DNA from: DATAVK01 sp036267755
GTDB lineage: Bacteria > Actinomycetota > Actinomycetes > JAFAQI01
Assembly: GCA_036267755.1 (NCBI GenBank)
Contig: DATAVK010000062.1
Coordinates: 18,156-82,155 of the forward strand
Direction of reading: 5' to 3'
Length of the DNA stretch: 64,000 nucleotides
Positions 54,892 through 63,994 of this stretch are shown piece by piece. The translations under genes and the position numbers were made by a program. Each line of letters begins with the position of its first letter. Within the stretch, counting starts at the first letter, position 1. The notes beneath the pieces were generated by a model that saw only the letters and a program-made list of their open reading frames with translations, searched no databases and was not told where the DNA came from.

Positions 54892-55551
54892 TCACGGTCC
54901 CGATCCCGAGCGGTCAGGGCAGATCACGATCTCCGCCCCGACCGGCGTGAAGCCCTGCTTCAGGAACAGCCGGAGCGACCGGGCGTTCCCGGGAGCGACG
55001 GCCGCGAACACCGTCGTACCTGCCGGAAGCAGGCGCCGAGCCGCGCACAACAGCCCCTGACCGGCGCCGGTTCCCTGACGGCCGGGTTCGAGCTCGAGGC
55101 TGATCTCGGGTCGGCCCGCCGCGCCATGAGCGACCGTGGCGAGGCCGCGTTCATCGGCGTACACCTCCACCTCGTCGCGGATGGCGAGCGCGTGCGCCAC
55201 CCGAGGGTGATCCGCCAGGTCGTCGCGACGCGGCAAGGTCGGGTGTGAGCCGTCGTCCCCGAGCCCGGAACCGACGAGGATCAGGTCCTGCGTGCCGATC
55301 CAGCCGCGGTCGCCCGCGATCAGTCGCTGCACGTCGGGCGTCACGGCGCCACCGTAGCCATCGGCACCCGCGCGCTCGAGTTCGTCGAGACTGAGCGCCG
55401 TCGCGACGACGGCGTGGCCGGTGAAGGCAACGATCAGTTCCAGCCCGGACGGCAGCGGTGGGAGCACGGTCACGGCGCCGTCGACCGGAGGGAACCGCCC
55501 GGCCGCGGCCGCGAGCAGGATGTCGAGCAGCGGATGCGGCGCCTGCGTCAC
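54892..55551 (-). CDS. GNAT-like acetyltransferase
   Basis: 219 residues. The N-terminal half is a domain of unknown type (DILLAAAAGRFPPVDGAVTVLPPLPSGLELIVAFTGHAVVA). The C-terminal half fits a GNAT fold: EISLELEPGRQGTGAGQGLLCAARR has the R/QxxGxG/A acetyl-CoA loop (RQGTGAG) and AVAPGNARSLRLFLKQGFTPVGAEIVI the final strands. Substrate unknown. GTG 55551 overlaps the aldehyde dehydrogenase stop (GTGA). Confidence 0.78.
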   Translation of the reverse strand: MTQAPHPLLDILLAAAAGRFPPVDGAVTVLPPLPSGLELIVAFTGHAVVATALSLDELERAGADGYGGAVTPDVQRLIAGDRGWIGTQDLILVGSGLGDDGSHPTLPRRDDLADHPRVAHALAIRDEVEVYADERGLATVAHGAAGRPEISLELEPGRQGTGAGQGLLCAARRLLPAGTTVFAAVAPGNARSLRLFLKQGFTPVGAEIVICPDRSGSGP

Positions 55552-57296
55552 CCGCGGAGCGCGGCCGTCACAACCCGCGAGAGCCGGAACCACGACGGGT
55601 CCGCCTGCAGCGCCGCGAACCGCCGGTTGACCTTGGCCGCGGCCTTGTTGGTGACGAACCACGGCGGCTTCAGGGGCATCCGGAAGGGTCCGCGCACCAC
55701 GGCCTTCTCGATGTCGTCGTCCGAAATCATCAAGGCGTTGTGGACCCAGCCGATGCCTGACTGCACGTCGTCGATGGTGTGCCCGGGGTACGCACCCCAC
55801 GGGCTCGACCCCATGATGAAGTTGATGGCCGACCAGTGGTTGACCGCGACGGTGCCGTAGTGCAGATCGGCGACGGCCTGCTCGAACGCTTGCTTGACCG
55901 CCGGGTCCTCCAGCGATTTCGGATGGACGATGATCGAGGCCCCGAGCGTGCCCCAGAGCCGGTCGTTCGCGAAGGTGACCGCCCGTCGGATGTAGTCGAC
56001 GGTGTCGGTGGCGTCGATCCCCACCTCGGCGACTACGGCGTTGAACGCCTCCGTGGTGAACGCGATCTCGTCATCGGCGTTGGGCTTGAGGTCGGGGATG
56101 AGCGTCCACGGCACACACTCCGGCGCGTCGTCACCGAGCCGCTCGGCGTCCGGGTGAGCGTCCACGAAGGCCTGCCAACGGTCGCGGGCGCCCGGGTAGT
56201 ACGGGTAACGGTCCGGGGCGTCGCGGAGCACATCCCGGATCCGGCCGACCAGCGAGTCGCGCTGGTCCCAGCCCCGGGATGTCACGATCGCCCGCACCGC
56301 GATGCAGTTGAACCCGCCGTTGTTCGTCAGCATCGAAGCGATGTTCTGGGCCTGGAACTTCAGGTCCTTCTCGCTCCACGGGCCGGGTACGACGATGACC
56401 GGCGACACGTTTCCCAGCTCCCCGGTGACCGGCTTGTCGACCGCCGGCTCCCGGGCCGCTTTGCGGCGGGCTCCTTCCGGACCTCCGCCGAAGACGATGG
56501 CCTCGAAGGTCTTGTCCGACCCGGTCACGTGGACGTCGTCGACCTCGGCGTGGTGCACCAGGTGCTGGCCGACCTCGGCCCCGCCGTACACGACCCGGAG
56601 CACACCGCGACGCACCAGCTCTCCGAACGCCTGCTCGAAGATGGGGCCGAGATAGTCGTTGACAGGGTTCATCTTCAGCAGCACCGGATGGCGCGCGATG
56701 AACAACCGGTCGAGCGCATCGGTGATCGGAATCGCCGCGACGTTCCCAGCGCCGAGGACCAGCGAGACGCCCGCCGAACCGCCACCAGACCAGGCAGCCG
56801 CCTGGCGGTCGTTCGCCTGCTCGATGTTGACTCCTGGCTTGAGCCACACGTCGACGGAGAAGCCGGCCATCGCGGCCTTGTCATAGACGTCCACGGGGAA
56901 CACCGGTAAGGCGATGCGGTTCCCCGCGACGCCGTGCGGCCTCGACGGGGCAGCCGGAGGGTGGCCGTTCGCCAGGTCGCACATCGCGCCGCCCAGCAGA
57001 CGCAGGTAGCGAGCGGTGACCGCTATCGAGCTCCACTCCTCGCCGACGGCCGGAGAGGACTCGGGGATCCGCTTGGCGGCGCACGCCGCCGCCACCCAGT
57101 CCTTGGAGTGCTCCATCAGGGACGTGGTCAGCCGTTCCAGCAGCGGGACCAGGTCAGCGGGCCGCTCGTCGAACCACGGTTGCGCGGACCCGCGCAGCTC
57201 CGCGAGCGCCTGGTCGCAGTCGGGCAGCGGCGTCGGCGGATGGGACACCGAAGGCTCCGGGATGGCGAGCGTTCCGTGGTCGGCCAGCTGCGTCAT
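55548..57296 (-). CDS. Aldehyde dehydrogenase superfamily protein
   Basis: 582-residue NAD(P)-dependent dehydrogenase, longer than the usual 480-500. The general base is in GELGNVSPVIVV (Glu) and the nucleophile in NNGGFNCIAVRA (Cys), so the active site looks intact. HVTGSDKTFEAIVFGGG and the cofactor strand VSLVLGAGNVAAIP are present. The first 80 residues are an unusual helical extension, and the substrate is unknown. ATG 57296 is chosen because AGGAGG lies eight bases upstream; GTG 57305 overlaps that site. It follows the ABC ATPase by 47 bases. Confidence 0.88.
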   Translation of the reverse strand: MTQLADHGTLAIPEPSVSHPPTPLPDCDQALAELRGSAQPWFDERPADLVPLLERLTTSLMEHSKDWVAAACAAKRIPESSPAVGEEWSSIAVTARYLRLLGGAMCDLANGHPPAAPSRPHGVAGNRIALPVFPVDVYDKAAMAGFSVDVWLKPGVNIEQANDRQAAAWSGGGSAGVSLVLGAGNVAAIPITDALDRLFIARHPVLLKMNPVNDYLGPIFEQAFGELVRRGVLRVVYGGAEVGQHLVHHAEVDDVHVTGSDKTFEAIVFGGGPEGARRKAAREPAVDKPVTGELGNVSPVIVVPGPWSEKDLKFQAQNIASMLTNNGGFNCIAVRAIVTSRGWDQRDSLVGRIRDVLRDAPDRYPYYPGARDRWQAFVDAHPDAERLGDDAPECVPWTLIPDLKPNADDEIAFTTEAFNAVVAEVGIDATDTVDYIRRAVTFANDRLWGTLGASIIVHPKSLEDPAVKQAFEQAVADLHYGTVAVNHWSAINFIMGSSPWGAYPGHTIDDVQSGIGWVHNALMISDDDIEKAVVRGPFRMPLKPPWFVTNKAAAKVNRRFAALQADPSWFRLSRVVTAALRG

Positions 57297-57343
57297 GGGG
57301 GCCACCTCCTACTGACGAGTATGGCCCAAGACGGGCGATCGCC

Positions 57344-58093
57344 TCACGCGGTGCCCGGTGCCAGGATGCGCTGCAGGAACTGCTGCAGCCGAGGGTTGGT
57401 GGGCGTCTCGAGCACGGTCGAGGGTGGACCAGACTCGGCGACCACCCCCGCGTCGAGAAAGCAGACGTGATCCGCGACGTCCCGGGCGAAACCCATCTCG
57501 TGGGTGGCCATGACGATCGTCATGCCGGAGGTCTTGAGCTCGCGGATCAGGTCGAGCACCTCCCCAACCAGCTCGGGATCGAGCGCGCTCGTCACCTCGT
57601 CCAGCAGCAGCAGCCGCGGCTCGTTCGCCAGCGCCCGCGCGATCGCGGTCCGTTGCTGCTGGCCGCCCGAGAGCCGGTCGGGATAGTCACGTGCCTTGGC
57701 AGCCAGCCCAACCCGGTCGAGGAGCTGCATCGCCCGCTCCTCCGCCTGCTGCTTCGACAGGCCACCCACCACACGCGGCGCCAGCGCCACGTTGTGCAGC
57801 ACCGACATGTGCGGGAACAGGTTGTAGGCCTGGAAGACGACACCGATCCGTCGTCGTACCGCGTCCGCGTCCACCCGCGGGTCGGTGATGTCCTCGCCGT
57901 CGAGCGTGATCACGCCGTCCGTCACCTGCTCGAGCAGGTTCAGACAGCGCAACAACGTCGACTTGCCGGACCCGGAGCCGCCGATCAGGACGACGGCCTC
58001 CCCCTCGTTCACGTCGAGGTCGATGCCGCGCAGCACGGCATGCTCGCCGAAGTCCTTGCGGAGGCCGCGAACCGTCAACACGGGATCGCTCAC
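57344..58093 (-). CDS. Polar amino acid ABC transporter ATP-binding protein
   Basis: 249-residue ATPase of the GlnQ/GltL type that drives import. Walker A GGSGSGKST, the signature LSGGQQQR and Walker B LLLLDEVTSALD are present, with the His switch in MATHEMGFAR. The GTG at 58093 overlaps the permease stop (GTGA), which fixes the start against a longer frame. Third gene of the importer. Confidence 0.95.
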   Translation of the reverse strand: MSDPVLTVRGLRKDFGEHAVLRGIDLDVNEGEAVVLIGGSGSGKSTLLRCLNLLEQVTDGVITLDGEDITDPRVDADAVRRRIGVVFQAYNLFPHMSVLHNVALAPRVVGGLSKQQAEERAMQLLDRVGLAAKARDYPDRLSGGQQQRTAIARALANEPRLLLLDEVTSALDPELVGEVLDLIRELKTSGMTIVMATHEMGFARDVADHVCFLDAGVVAESGPPSTVLETPTNPRLQQFLQRILAPGTA

Positions 58094-58965
58094 ACGACCG
58101 CCCCCGCCCGTTGCCGGCGGTTCGCCCGGGCGGCGAACCGGTCCGCCACTCGCCCGCTTGGGATCGCCAGCGCAACGAACAGCAGGGCGGCGATCGTGTA
58201 CGGCGTGAAGTTGAAGCTGGAGTCGCTCAGGATCGTCGCCTGCTGGACCGCGTCGACGACGCCGAGCAGGGACACCAGCCCGACGTCTTTCTGTAGACCT
58301 ACGAAGTCGTTGAGCAGCGGCGGCAGCACGGCGCGAACTGCCTGCGGCAGCACGACGATCCGGAGAGTCTTGCTCTGGCTGAGACCGAGCGACCGAGCGG
58401 CGGCGCGCTGGCTGGGATGCACCGACTCGATTCCGGCCCGGAACACTTCGGCGACGTAAGCGCTGTAGGCGAGGACGAGCGACGCCGTACCCAACACCAG
58501 GGTGGACTTCGGGAGCCAATGCACGTGGAGGTTCGGCACCCCGAAACCGATCAGCAGGATCAGCACGATTAGCGGCACGCCTCGGAAGAAATCGACATAG
58601 ATCGTGGCCAGCGCCCGGATCGGGAACAGCGCCGGACCGGACACCGTCCGCATCGCCGCAATGAGCAGCGCCACCAGCAGGATCAGGATCTCGGCGACCA
58701 CGAGGATCCGGACGTTGAGCCAGAAACCTCGGAGGATGGCGGGGAACACCGACCAGCCGTAGTGCACGTCGAAGAAGGTCTTGTGCACCTGGGGCCAGCC
58801 CGGCGAGTTGATGACGCCGAGAACGAGAGCCGTCAGGACCACCACGGAGCTCAGGGCCGCGATCAGCGCGGACCGGCGTCCCTGCCGACGTCGGAAGTCC
58901 CGCCGCCAGAGCTCGACGTCACTGAGTTCTGGCAACGCCGCGCTGGTTGGCGGGATGACGGTCAC
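58090..58965 (-). CDS. Polar amino acid ABC transporter permease
   Basis: 291-residue membrane subunit. The EAA loop is in YVAEVFRAGIESVHPSQRAAARSLGLSQSKTLRIVVLPQAVRAVLPPL, characteristic of the His/Glu/Gln permeases, with five to six membrane helices. One permease gene may serve as a homodimer. GTG 58965 overlaps the binding-protein stop (GTGA), so the longer frame to 59001 is not used. Confidence 0.94.
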   Translation of the reverse strand: MTVIPPTSAALPELSDVELWRRDFRRRQGRRSALIAALSSVVVLTALVLGVINSPGWPQVHKTFFDVHYGWSVFPAILRGFWLNVRILVVAEILILLVALLIAAMRTVSGPALFPIRALATIYVDFFRGVPLIVLILLIGFGVPNLHVHWLPKSTLVLGTASLVLAYSAYVAEVFRAGIESVHPSQRAAARSLGLSQSKTLRIVVLPQAVRAVLPPLLNDFVGLQKDVGLVSLLGVVDAVQQATILSDSSFNFTPYTIAALLFVALAIPSGRVADRFAARANRRQRAGAVV

Positions 58966-59849
58966 TTGAGGACCGGAGCGTTGCCTTCTTTGGCCAGCCA
59001 CTTGTCCTGGATCTTCGCGAGCTCACCGTTACTGCGCAGCGTGTTGATCGCCTTGCTCACACAGCTGGTGAGTGGGCTGTCCTTGGCGAGCAGCGCACCG
59101 AACTGCTCCTGCTTGCCGGTGGTCGGGGGAAGCTGGCCGACGATGATCCCGCCAGTGAGCTGGGCCGAGGTCATGTAGAACGCGGTCGGGAGGTCGGTGA
59201 TGAGCGCGTCGATCTGACCGTTCTTCAGCGCTTGCAGCACCGCGGCGTTGCTCGGGAAGACCGCCGGCGACTGAGACGGCTTGACGATGTCGTTCACCGC
59301 GTCGATGGCGGTGGTGCCGACCTGGACCCCGATCTTGAGTGACTTCAGGCCGGCGAGCGTGGTCACGCCGGCGGCCTTGGAGCCCTTTACGGTCACGACG
59401 GCCTGGCTCACGTTGTAGTACGGCGCGGAGAAGTCGACGTGCTGCTCGCGGGCCTTCGTGATCGAGTACTCGTCGAGGTCGAAGTCGAAGCCAGAGGCCT
59501 GCAGGATGGCCTGGTTGAACGACACCCGGTCGATCTTCACCTGCGAGGGCGTGTATCCGAGCTGCTTGGCGATCGCCGCGTCGACAGCTCCCTCGAAGCC
59601 CTTGCCGTTGCTCGGGTTGTTGCCGACGAACCACGGCGGGTAGACCGGGCGGTCGGCGCCGATCGTCAAGGTGCCCGGCGTCTTCGTCTTCAGGGTCGAC
59701 GGCGTGCAGGCCGCGGCTGATGCGGACGTCGAGGTCGAGGGCTGCGCTGCCGCGCCCGTTCCCCCTGATCCGGAGCTGGAACTCCCGCAGCCGGCGACGA
59801 CTGTTGCGGCGGTGGCGAGCAGGACGGCGGCGGTAGCGGCGCGCTTCAC
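58962..59849 (-). CDS. ABC transporter substrate-binding lipoprotein, family 3 type
   Basis: 295-residue lipoprotein that would capture a polar amino acid or related compound outside the cell. GTG 59849 (VKRAATAAVLLATAATVVAGC) follows GAGGAC by seven bases; VVAGC is the lipobox. TLTIGADRPVYPPWFVGNNPSNGKGFEG is the family 3 start, FDFDLDEYSITKAREQHVDFSAPYY and LKSLKIGVQVGTTA are further signature parts. Ligand unknown. First gene of the importer operon, divergent from the M20 gene. Confidence 0.94.
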   Translation of the reverse strand: MKRAATAAVLLATAATVVAGCGSSSSGSGGTGAAAQPSTSTSASAAACTPSTLKTKTPGTLTIGADRPVYPPWFVGNNPSNGKGFEGAVDAAIAKQLGYTPSQVKIDRVSFNQAILQASGFDFDLDEYSITKAREQHVDFSAPYYNVSQAVVTVKGSKAAGVTTLAGLKSLKIGVQVGTTAIDAVNDIVKPSQSPAVFPSNAAVLQALKNGQIDALITDLPTAFYMTSAQLTGGIIVGQLPPTTGKQEQFGALLAKDSPLTSCVSKAINTLRSNGELAKIQDKWLAKEGNAPVLK

Positions 59850-59872
59850 GGGTGAGGTCCTCTGGGCTGTGC

Positions 59873-59891
59873 TGATGTGGACCACACATCA
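59873..59891. promoter_or_regulatory. 19-base inverted repeat between importer and M20 genes (operator candidate)
   Basis: TGATGTG-GACCA-CACATCA, perfect seven-base arms around five bases, in the 62-base divergent gap. It lies 24 bases upstream of the binding-protein start and 20 bases upstream of the M20 start, where a dimeric repressor (for example of the GntR type) could control both. Only the symmetry and position are observed; the regulator is unknown and not in the window. Confidence 0.6.
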
Positions 59892-59911
59892 TCTCATGCG
59901 AGGCTGCCGAC

Positions 59912-61096
59912 ATGACCGTCTTAATCTCCGACGCGGCCTTCCAGGACACACTCGTCCGCCTCCGCCGCACGCTGCACGCCGACCCCGAGATCGGGCTCTC
60001 GCTGCCCCACACGCAGCGCGCGGTGCTCGACGCGCTCAGCGGGCTGCCGCTGGAGATCACGACCGGCCGGTCATCGACCTCGGTCGTCGCGGTGCTGCGG
60101 GGCGCTCCCGGCGGACGGGCCGTGCTGCTGCGCGGCGACATGGACGCATTGCCGGTGATCGAGCGGACCGGTCTGCCCTTCGCCGCCAGCGGCGACGCGA
60201 TGCACGCGTGCGGCCACGACCTCCACACCGCGATGCTGGTGGGCGCAGCTCACCTGCTCGCCGGCCAGCCCGACCTTCCCGGCGACGTCGTGTTCATGTT
60301 CCAGCCCGGCGAGGAGGGCGACGACGGCGCGAGTCACATGGTCGCCGAGGGCGTCCTCGACGCCGCGGGGCGCCGGGTCGACGCGGCGTTCGCGATCCAC
60401 GTGGTGTCCGCGCTGCTGCCGGCCGGCTTCGTCGCCGGCCGGGCGGGAACCGCGCTGTCGGCCGCCGACACCCTGCTGGTGACGGTGCGTGGCGCGGGCG
60501 GTCACGGCTCCTCACCGCACCGGGCCCTGGACCCGATCCCGGCGGCCTGCGAGATGGTGACGGCGCTGCAGACGTTCGTGACCCGGAGCTTCGACGTCTT
60601 CGACCCGGTGGTGGTGACCGTCGGCGAGTTCCATGCGGGCACGATCGCCAACGTCATCCCCGACGTCGCGACGTTCTCGGCCACCGTGCGGTCGTTCTCC
60701 CGTGAGGCTCAAGCCCGGGTGACGAGTGGGGTCACGAGGGTCTGCGAAGGCATCGCAGCGGCGCACGGACTGCAGATTGACGCGGTCGTCGAGCCTGGGT
60801 ATCCGGTCACCGTCAACTCCGACGACGCGGTCTCTGCGATCCGCTCCGTCGTGATCGACACGTTGGGTGCCGACCACTGGATCGATCAGCCGACTCCCGT
60901 CTCCGGGTCCGAGGACTTCTCGCGGGTGCTCGACGAGGTGCCCGGCGCGATGGTGTTCCTCGGCGCGACACCACCGGGACTGGATCCAGGCACCGCGCCG
61001 TACAACCACTCGCCGGAGGCGGTCTTCGACGACTCGGTGCTCGCCACGGGCGCCGCGTTGCACCGCGACGTGGCCATCGCGATGCTGACCGGCTGA
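59912..61096 (+). CDS. M20 family amidohydrolase (amino acid deacylase-like)
   Basis: 394-residue zinc-dependent aminoacylase/amidohydrolase of the M20D group, relatives of hippurate hydrolase and IAA-amino acid hydrolases. RTLHADPEIGLS opens the family; metal ligands are in MHACGHDLHTAM, FQPGEEGDDGASHM and VSGSEDFSRVL. The dimerisation domain includes GAGGHGSSPHRALDPI. It probably frees an amino acid from an N-acyl conjugate, which the divergent importer could have supplied. Substrate unknown. Confidence 0.92.
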   Translation: MTVLISDAAFQDTLVRLRRTLHADPEIGLSLPHTQRAVLDALSGLPLEITTGRSSTSVVAVLRGAPGGRAVLLRGDMDALPVIERTGLPFAASGDAMHACGHDLHTAMLVGAAHLLAGQPDLPGDVVFMFQPGEEGDDGASHMVAEGVLDAAGRRVDAAFAIHVVSALLPAGFVAGRAGTALSAADTLLVTVRGAGGHGSSPHRALDPIPAACEMVTALQTFVTRSFDVFDPVVVTVGEFHAGTIANVIPDVATFSATVRSFSREAQARVTSGVTRVCEGIAAAHGLQIDAVVEPGYPVTVNSDDAVSAIRSVVIDTLGADHWIDQPTPVSGSEDFSRVLDEVPGAMVFLGATPPGLDPGTAPYNHSPEAVFDDSVLATGAALHRDVAIAMLTG

Positions 61097-61183
61097 CCGC
61101 AGCCGCCCCGGCGGTTATCGGTTGGGTGTACCGGAGAGGATGAGTAGCGGAAGAAAGTATGTCGCCACGGAAAGGCAACCGCC

Positions 61184-62011
61184 ATGCCAGACGTCCCCAA
61201 CCTCACGTTCAACAACGGCGTCGAGATCCCACAGCTCGGTTTCGGCGTGTTCCAGGTGCCGCCGGACGAAGTGATCGACCCAGTGCTGGCGGCGCTCGAG
61301 GCCGGCTACCGGCTGATCGACACCGCGGCGATGTACGGCAACGAGGAAGGCGTCGGCAAGGCGATCGAGCAGTCCGGCGTGCCACGTGACGAGTTGTTCA
61401 TCACGACCAAGCTCAACAACCCCGACCACGGATACGACGCTGCGCTCAAAGCGTTCGATGCGAGTGTCGGCAAGCTCGGGATCGATGTCCTCGACCTCTA
61501 CCTGATCCACTGGCCGCTGCCGAAACGTAACGACTACGTCGAGACCTGGAAGGCGTTCGAGAAGCTGTACGCCGACGGTCGGGTCCGCAGCATCGGTGTC
61601 TCGAACTTCCAGACCAACCACCTCAACCGGCTGTTCGCCGAGACCGACGTCAAGCCGGTCATCAACCAGATCGAGCTGCACCCGGGTTTCCCGCAGCTCG
61701 AACTGCGGGCGTTCCACGCCGACAACGAGATGCTCACCGAGGCGTGGAGCCCGATCGGTCAGGGTTATGGGCTGCTCGACGACCCGACGATCAGGTCGAT
61801 CGCCGAGCGAGTCGATCGCTCACCGGCGCAGGTCGTGCTGCGCTGGCACATCCAGCACGGCAACGTCGTGATCCCCAAGTCGGTCACCCCGGCACGGATC
61901 AAGGAGAACATCGACGTCTTCGACTTCGAGCTCTCCGACGAGGACATGGCGGCGCTCACCGACCTGTCCGGACCCGGGCGGCTGGGGCCCGACCCGGACA
62001 CGTTCAACTAG
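61184..62011 (+). CDS. Aldo/keto reductase, 2,5-diketogluconate reductase type
   Basis: 275-residue NADPH-dependent reductase of the AKR5 type. IPQLGFGVFQVPP, DTAAMYGNEEGVG (Asp, Tyr), ITTKLNNPDHG (Lys) and YLIHWPLPKRNDYVETW (His) give the tetrad, and GVSNFQTNHLNRLF is the family signature. Substrate unknown. GAAAGG precedes ATG 61184. Single gene, separated from the M20 gene by 87 bases. Confidence 0.93.
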   Translation: MPDVPNLTFNNGVEIPQLGFGVFQVPPDEVIDPVLAALEAGYRLIDTAAMYGNEEGVGKAIEQSGVPRDELFITTKLNNPDHGYDAALKAFDASVGKLGIDVLDLYLIHWPLPKRNDYVETWKAFEKLYADGRVRSIGVSNFQTNHLNRLFAETDVKPVINQIELHPGFPQLELRAFHADNEMLTEAWSPIGQGYGLLDDPTIRSIAERVDRSPAQVVLRWHIQHGNVVIPKSVTPARIKENIDVFDFELSDEDMAALTDLSGPGRLGPDPDTFN

Positions 62012-62064
62012 GCCTGAGCTGCCGCACGGCGGCCCGGATCTCGCCAGCATGCTTGCATCGAGGC

Positions 62065-62655
62065 ATGGTTCGTCGTGTCGTGCTCGCATCCGCGTCGCCC
62101 GCGCGGCTTCAGCTGCTGCGCGACGCGGGGCTCGCTCCCGAGGTCGTCGTGAGCGACGTCGACGAGACCGCCGTCGACCTGGCTGACGCCTGGGAACTGG
62201 TGGAAACCCTCGCCGTCGCGAAAGCGACGGCGGTGGCGGTCGACACCGACGACGCCATCGTCATCGGGTGCGACTCGATGCTGGTCTTCGACGGCGAGAC
62301 GCTGGGCAAGCCGGCCGACGCCGCGACCGCCAGGCACCGGTGGGAACGGATGCGTGGCCGCACCGGAACGCTGCTGACCGGACACTGCGTCATCGACACG
62401 GCATCCGGGCGATCCGAGCGCGGCGTGGCCGACGCGGTGGTGCAGTTCGCTGCCGTGACCGACGCGGAGATCGCGGCGTACGTCGCGTCCGGTGAGCCGC
62501 TCGCGGTCGCCGGCGCCTTCACCCTCGACGGCCGGTCGGCGCCGTTCGTGGAGCGGATCGAGGGGCACCCGTCGACAGTGATCGGGCTATCGCTCCCGCT
62601 GCTGCGTGACCTGCTGGCGCGGCTCGGCGTACCGCTGGTGGACCTGTGGTGCTGA
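62065..62655 (+). CDS. maf: Maf-family nucleoside triphosphate pyrophosphatase
   Basis: 196-residue house-cleaning enzyme that hydrolyses modified nucleoside triphosphates. VLASASPARLQLLRDAGL is the Maf start, VIGCDSMLVFDGETLGKPAD the central motif, and GAFTLDGRSAPFVERIEGHPSTVIGLSLPLLRDLL the C-terminal signature. ATG 62065 follows AGG loosely; the open frame to 61744 is an overlap with the reductase gene. Its end overlaps dusB by ten bases. Confidence 0.94.
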   Translation: MVRRVVLASASPARLQLLRDAGLAPEVVVSDVDETAVDLADAWELVETLAVAKATAVAVDTDDAIVIGCDSMLVFDGETLGKPADAATARHRWERMRGRTGTLLTGHCVIDTASGRSERGVADAVVQFAAVTDAEIAAYVASGEPLAVAGAFTLDGRSAPFVERIEGHPSTVIGLSLPLLRDLLARLGVPLVDLWC

Positions 62656-63764
62656 GCATCGGGCCGCTCACCCTCGACCCGCCCGTCGTCCTCGCACCGA
62701 TGGCCGGGGTGACGAACGCGGCGTTCCGCAGCCTGTGCCGTTCCTACGGCGCCGGGCTCTACGTGAGCGAGATGGTCTCCGCGCGGGCCTTGGTCGAGGG
62801 CAACGACAAGACCCGGCGGATGGTGGAGTTCGGCGCGGACGAGACGGTCCGCAGCATCCAGCTGTACGGCGTCGACCCGACCACGATCGACCGCGCGGTC
62901 CGGATCCTGGTGAGCGAGGTCGGGGTCGACCACATCGACCTCAACATGGGCTGCCCGATGCCGAAGGTGACGCGGCTCGGCGGTGGCGCCGCGCTACCGC
63001 TGCACGGGGTGTTGTTCGCCCGGATCGTCGCCGCGGCCGTTCGGGCCGCGGCCGACGTACCGGTGACGGTCAAGATGCGGATGGGCATCGATCCGGCCAC
63101 CCTCACCTATCTCGAGGCCGGCCGCGCCGCTGCCGACGAAGGCGCAGCCGCCGTGGCGCTGCATGCCCGCACGGCCGAGCAGCTCTACTCCGGCCGCGCG
63201 CAGTGGGACGCCATCACGCTGCTCAAACAGGCCGTGACATCGGTGCCGGTGCTGGGAAACGGCGACGTCTGGACCGCGGCGGACGGCGTCCGCATGCTCG
63301 AGGCGACCGGCTGTGACGGGATCGTGGTCGGTCGCGGCTGCCTGGGCCGGCCGTGGTTGTTCCGCGACCTGGTCGACGCCTTCGCGGGTCGTCCCGTCAC
63401 CCCACCGCCGCTGCTCGGCGCGGTACTGGACGTGATGCGCCGCCACGCCCGGCTGCTGGTCGAGGTGAAGCAGGACGAGTACGTCGCAATCCGGGACTTC
63501 CGCAAGCACGTCGGCTGGTACCTGACCGGCTACCCGGTAGGAGGCAACGCCCGGCGCGACCTCGCGCTGTCCTCATCGCTCGCGGAGCTCGACGGTCGAC
63601 TTGCCGATCTTGACCCCGAGGCCACGCTCCCGCCCGGCTCCGAGCGGTTCGCTCGCGGCCACACTCAGGGACCGCGCAAAGTGACGCTTCCGGAGCGCTG
63701 GCGAGAGACCTCAGCGGACCCGACACCACCGCTCGGCGCCGATCTGGCGGTATCCGGCGGGTAA
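62646..63764 (+). CDS. dusB: tRNA-dihydrouridine synthase DusB
   Basis: 372-residue flavoenzyme that reduces uridine in the D-loop of tRNA. VVLAPMAGVTNAAFRSLCRSYGAGLYVSEM and QLYGVDPTTIDRA are typical; the catalytic Cys is in DLNMGCPMPKVTRLGGGAAL, and VTVKMRMGI, VALHARTAEQLYSG and GNGDVW complete the FMN site. Starts GTG GTG at 62646 and 62649; either may be used. The gene is translationally coupled to maf. Confidence 0.95.
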   Translation: MVLSIGPLTLDPPVVLAPMAGVTNAAFRSLCRSYGAGLYVSEMVSARALVEGNDKTRRMVEFGADETVRSIQLYGVDPTTIDRAVRILVSEVGVDHIDLNMGCPMPKVTRLGGGAALPLHGVLFARIVAAAVRAAADVPVTVKMRMGIDPATLTYLEAGRAAADEGAAAVALHARTAEQLYSGRAQWDAITLLKQAVTSVPVLGNGDVWTAADGVRMLEATGCDGIVVGRGCLGRPWLFRDLVDAFAGRPVTPPPLLGAVLDVMRRHARLLVEVKQDEYVAIRDFRKHVGWYLTGYPVGGNARRDLALSSSLAELDGRLADLDPEATLPPGSERFARGHTQGPRKVTLPERWRETSADPTPPLGADLAVSGG

Positions 63765-63994
63765 TCCGGCCGCCATTCCCGACCCGCGATCAGCGCGCCA
63801 CGCGCCGGATATTCGGACAAGTCCACCGATTACTCGTCGTCACGCAAGATCGGTGTTAACCTCGCCGTCGAGGTCGAGGTTCTCGTCGTGCGCAGCTCGC
63901 GAGGATTTACACGCGATCGTCCTGCTGTCATTCGAGAGCACCGCGTCGACCGAGTCCCGAATATCGGGGCGAGCTAGTCGAAGGAAAAGATTCA
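63765..63994 (+). promoter_or_regulatory. Leader region of the gene at the window end
   Basis: 230 bases without a gene between dusB and the ATG at 63995. It has a TAACCT hexamer (about 63858-63863) that could serve as -10, and a CCCGA-ATA-TCGGG inverted repeat at 63956-63968 just before the ribosome-binding site. No known riboswitch is recognised. Confidence 0.35.
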
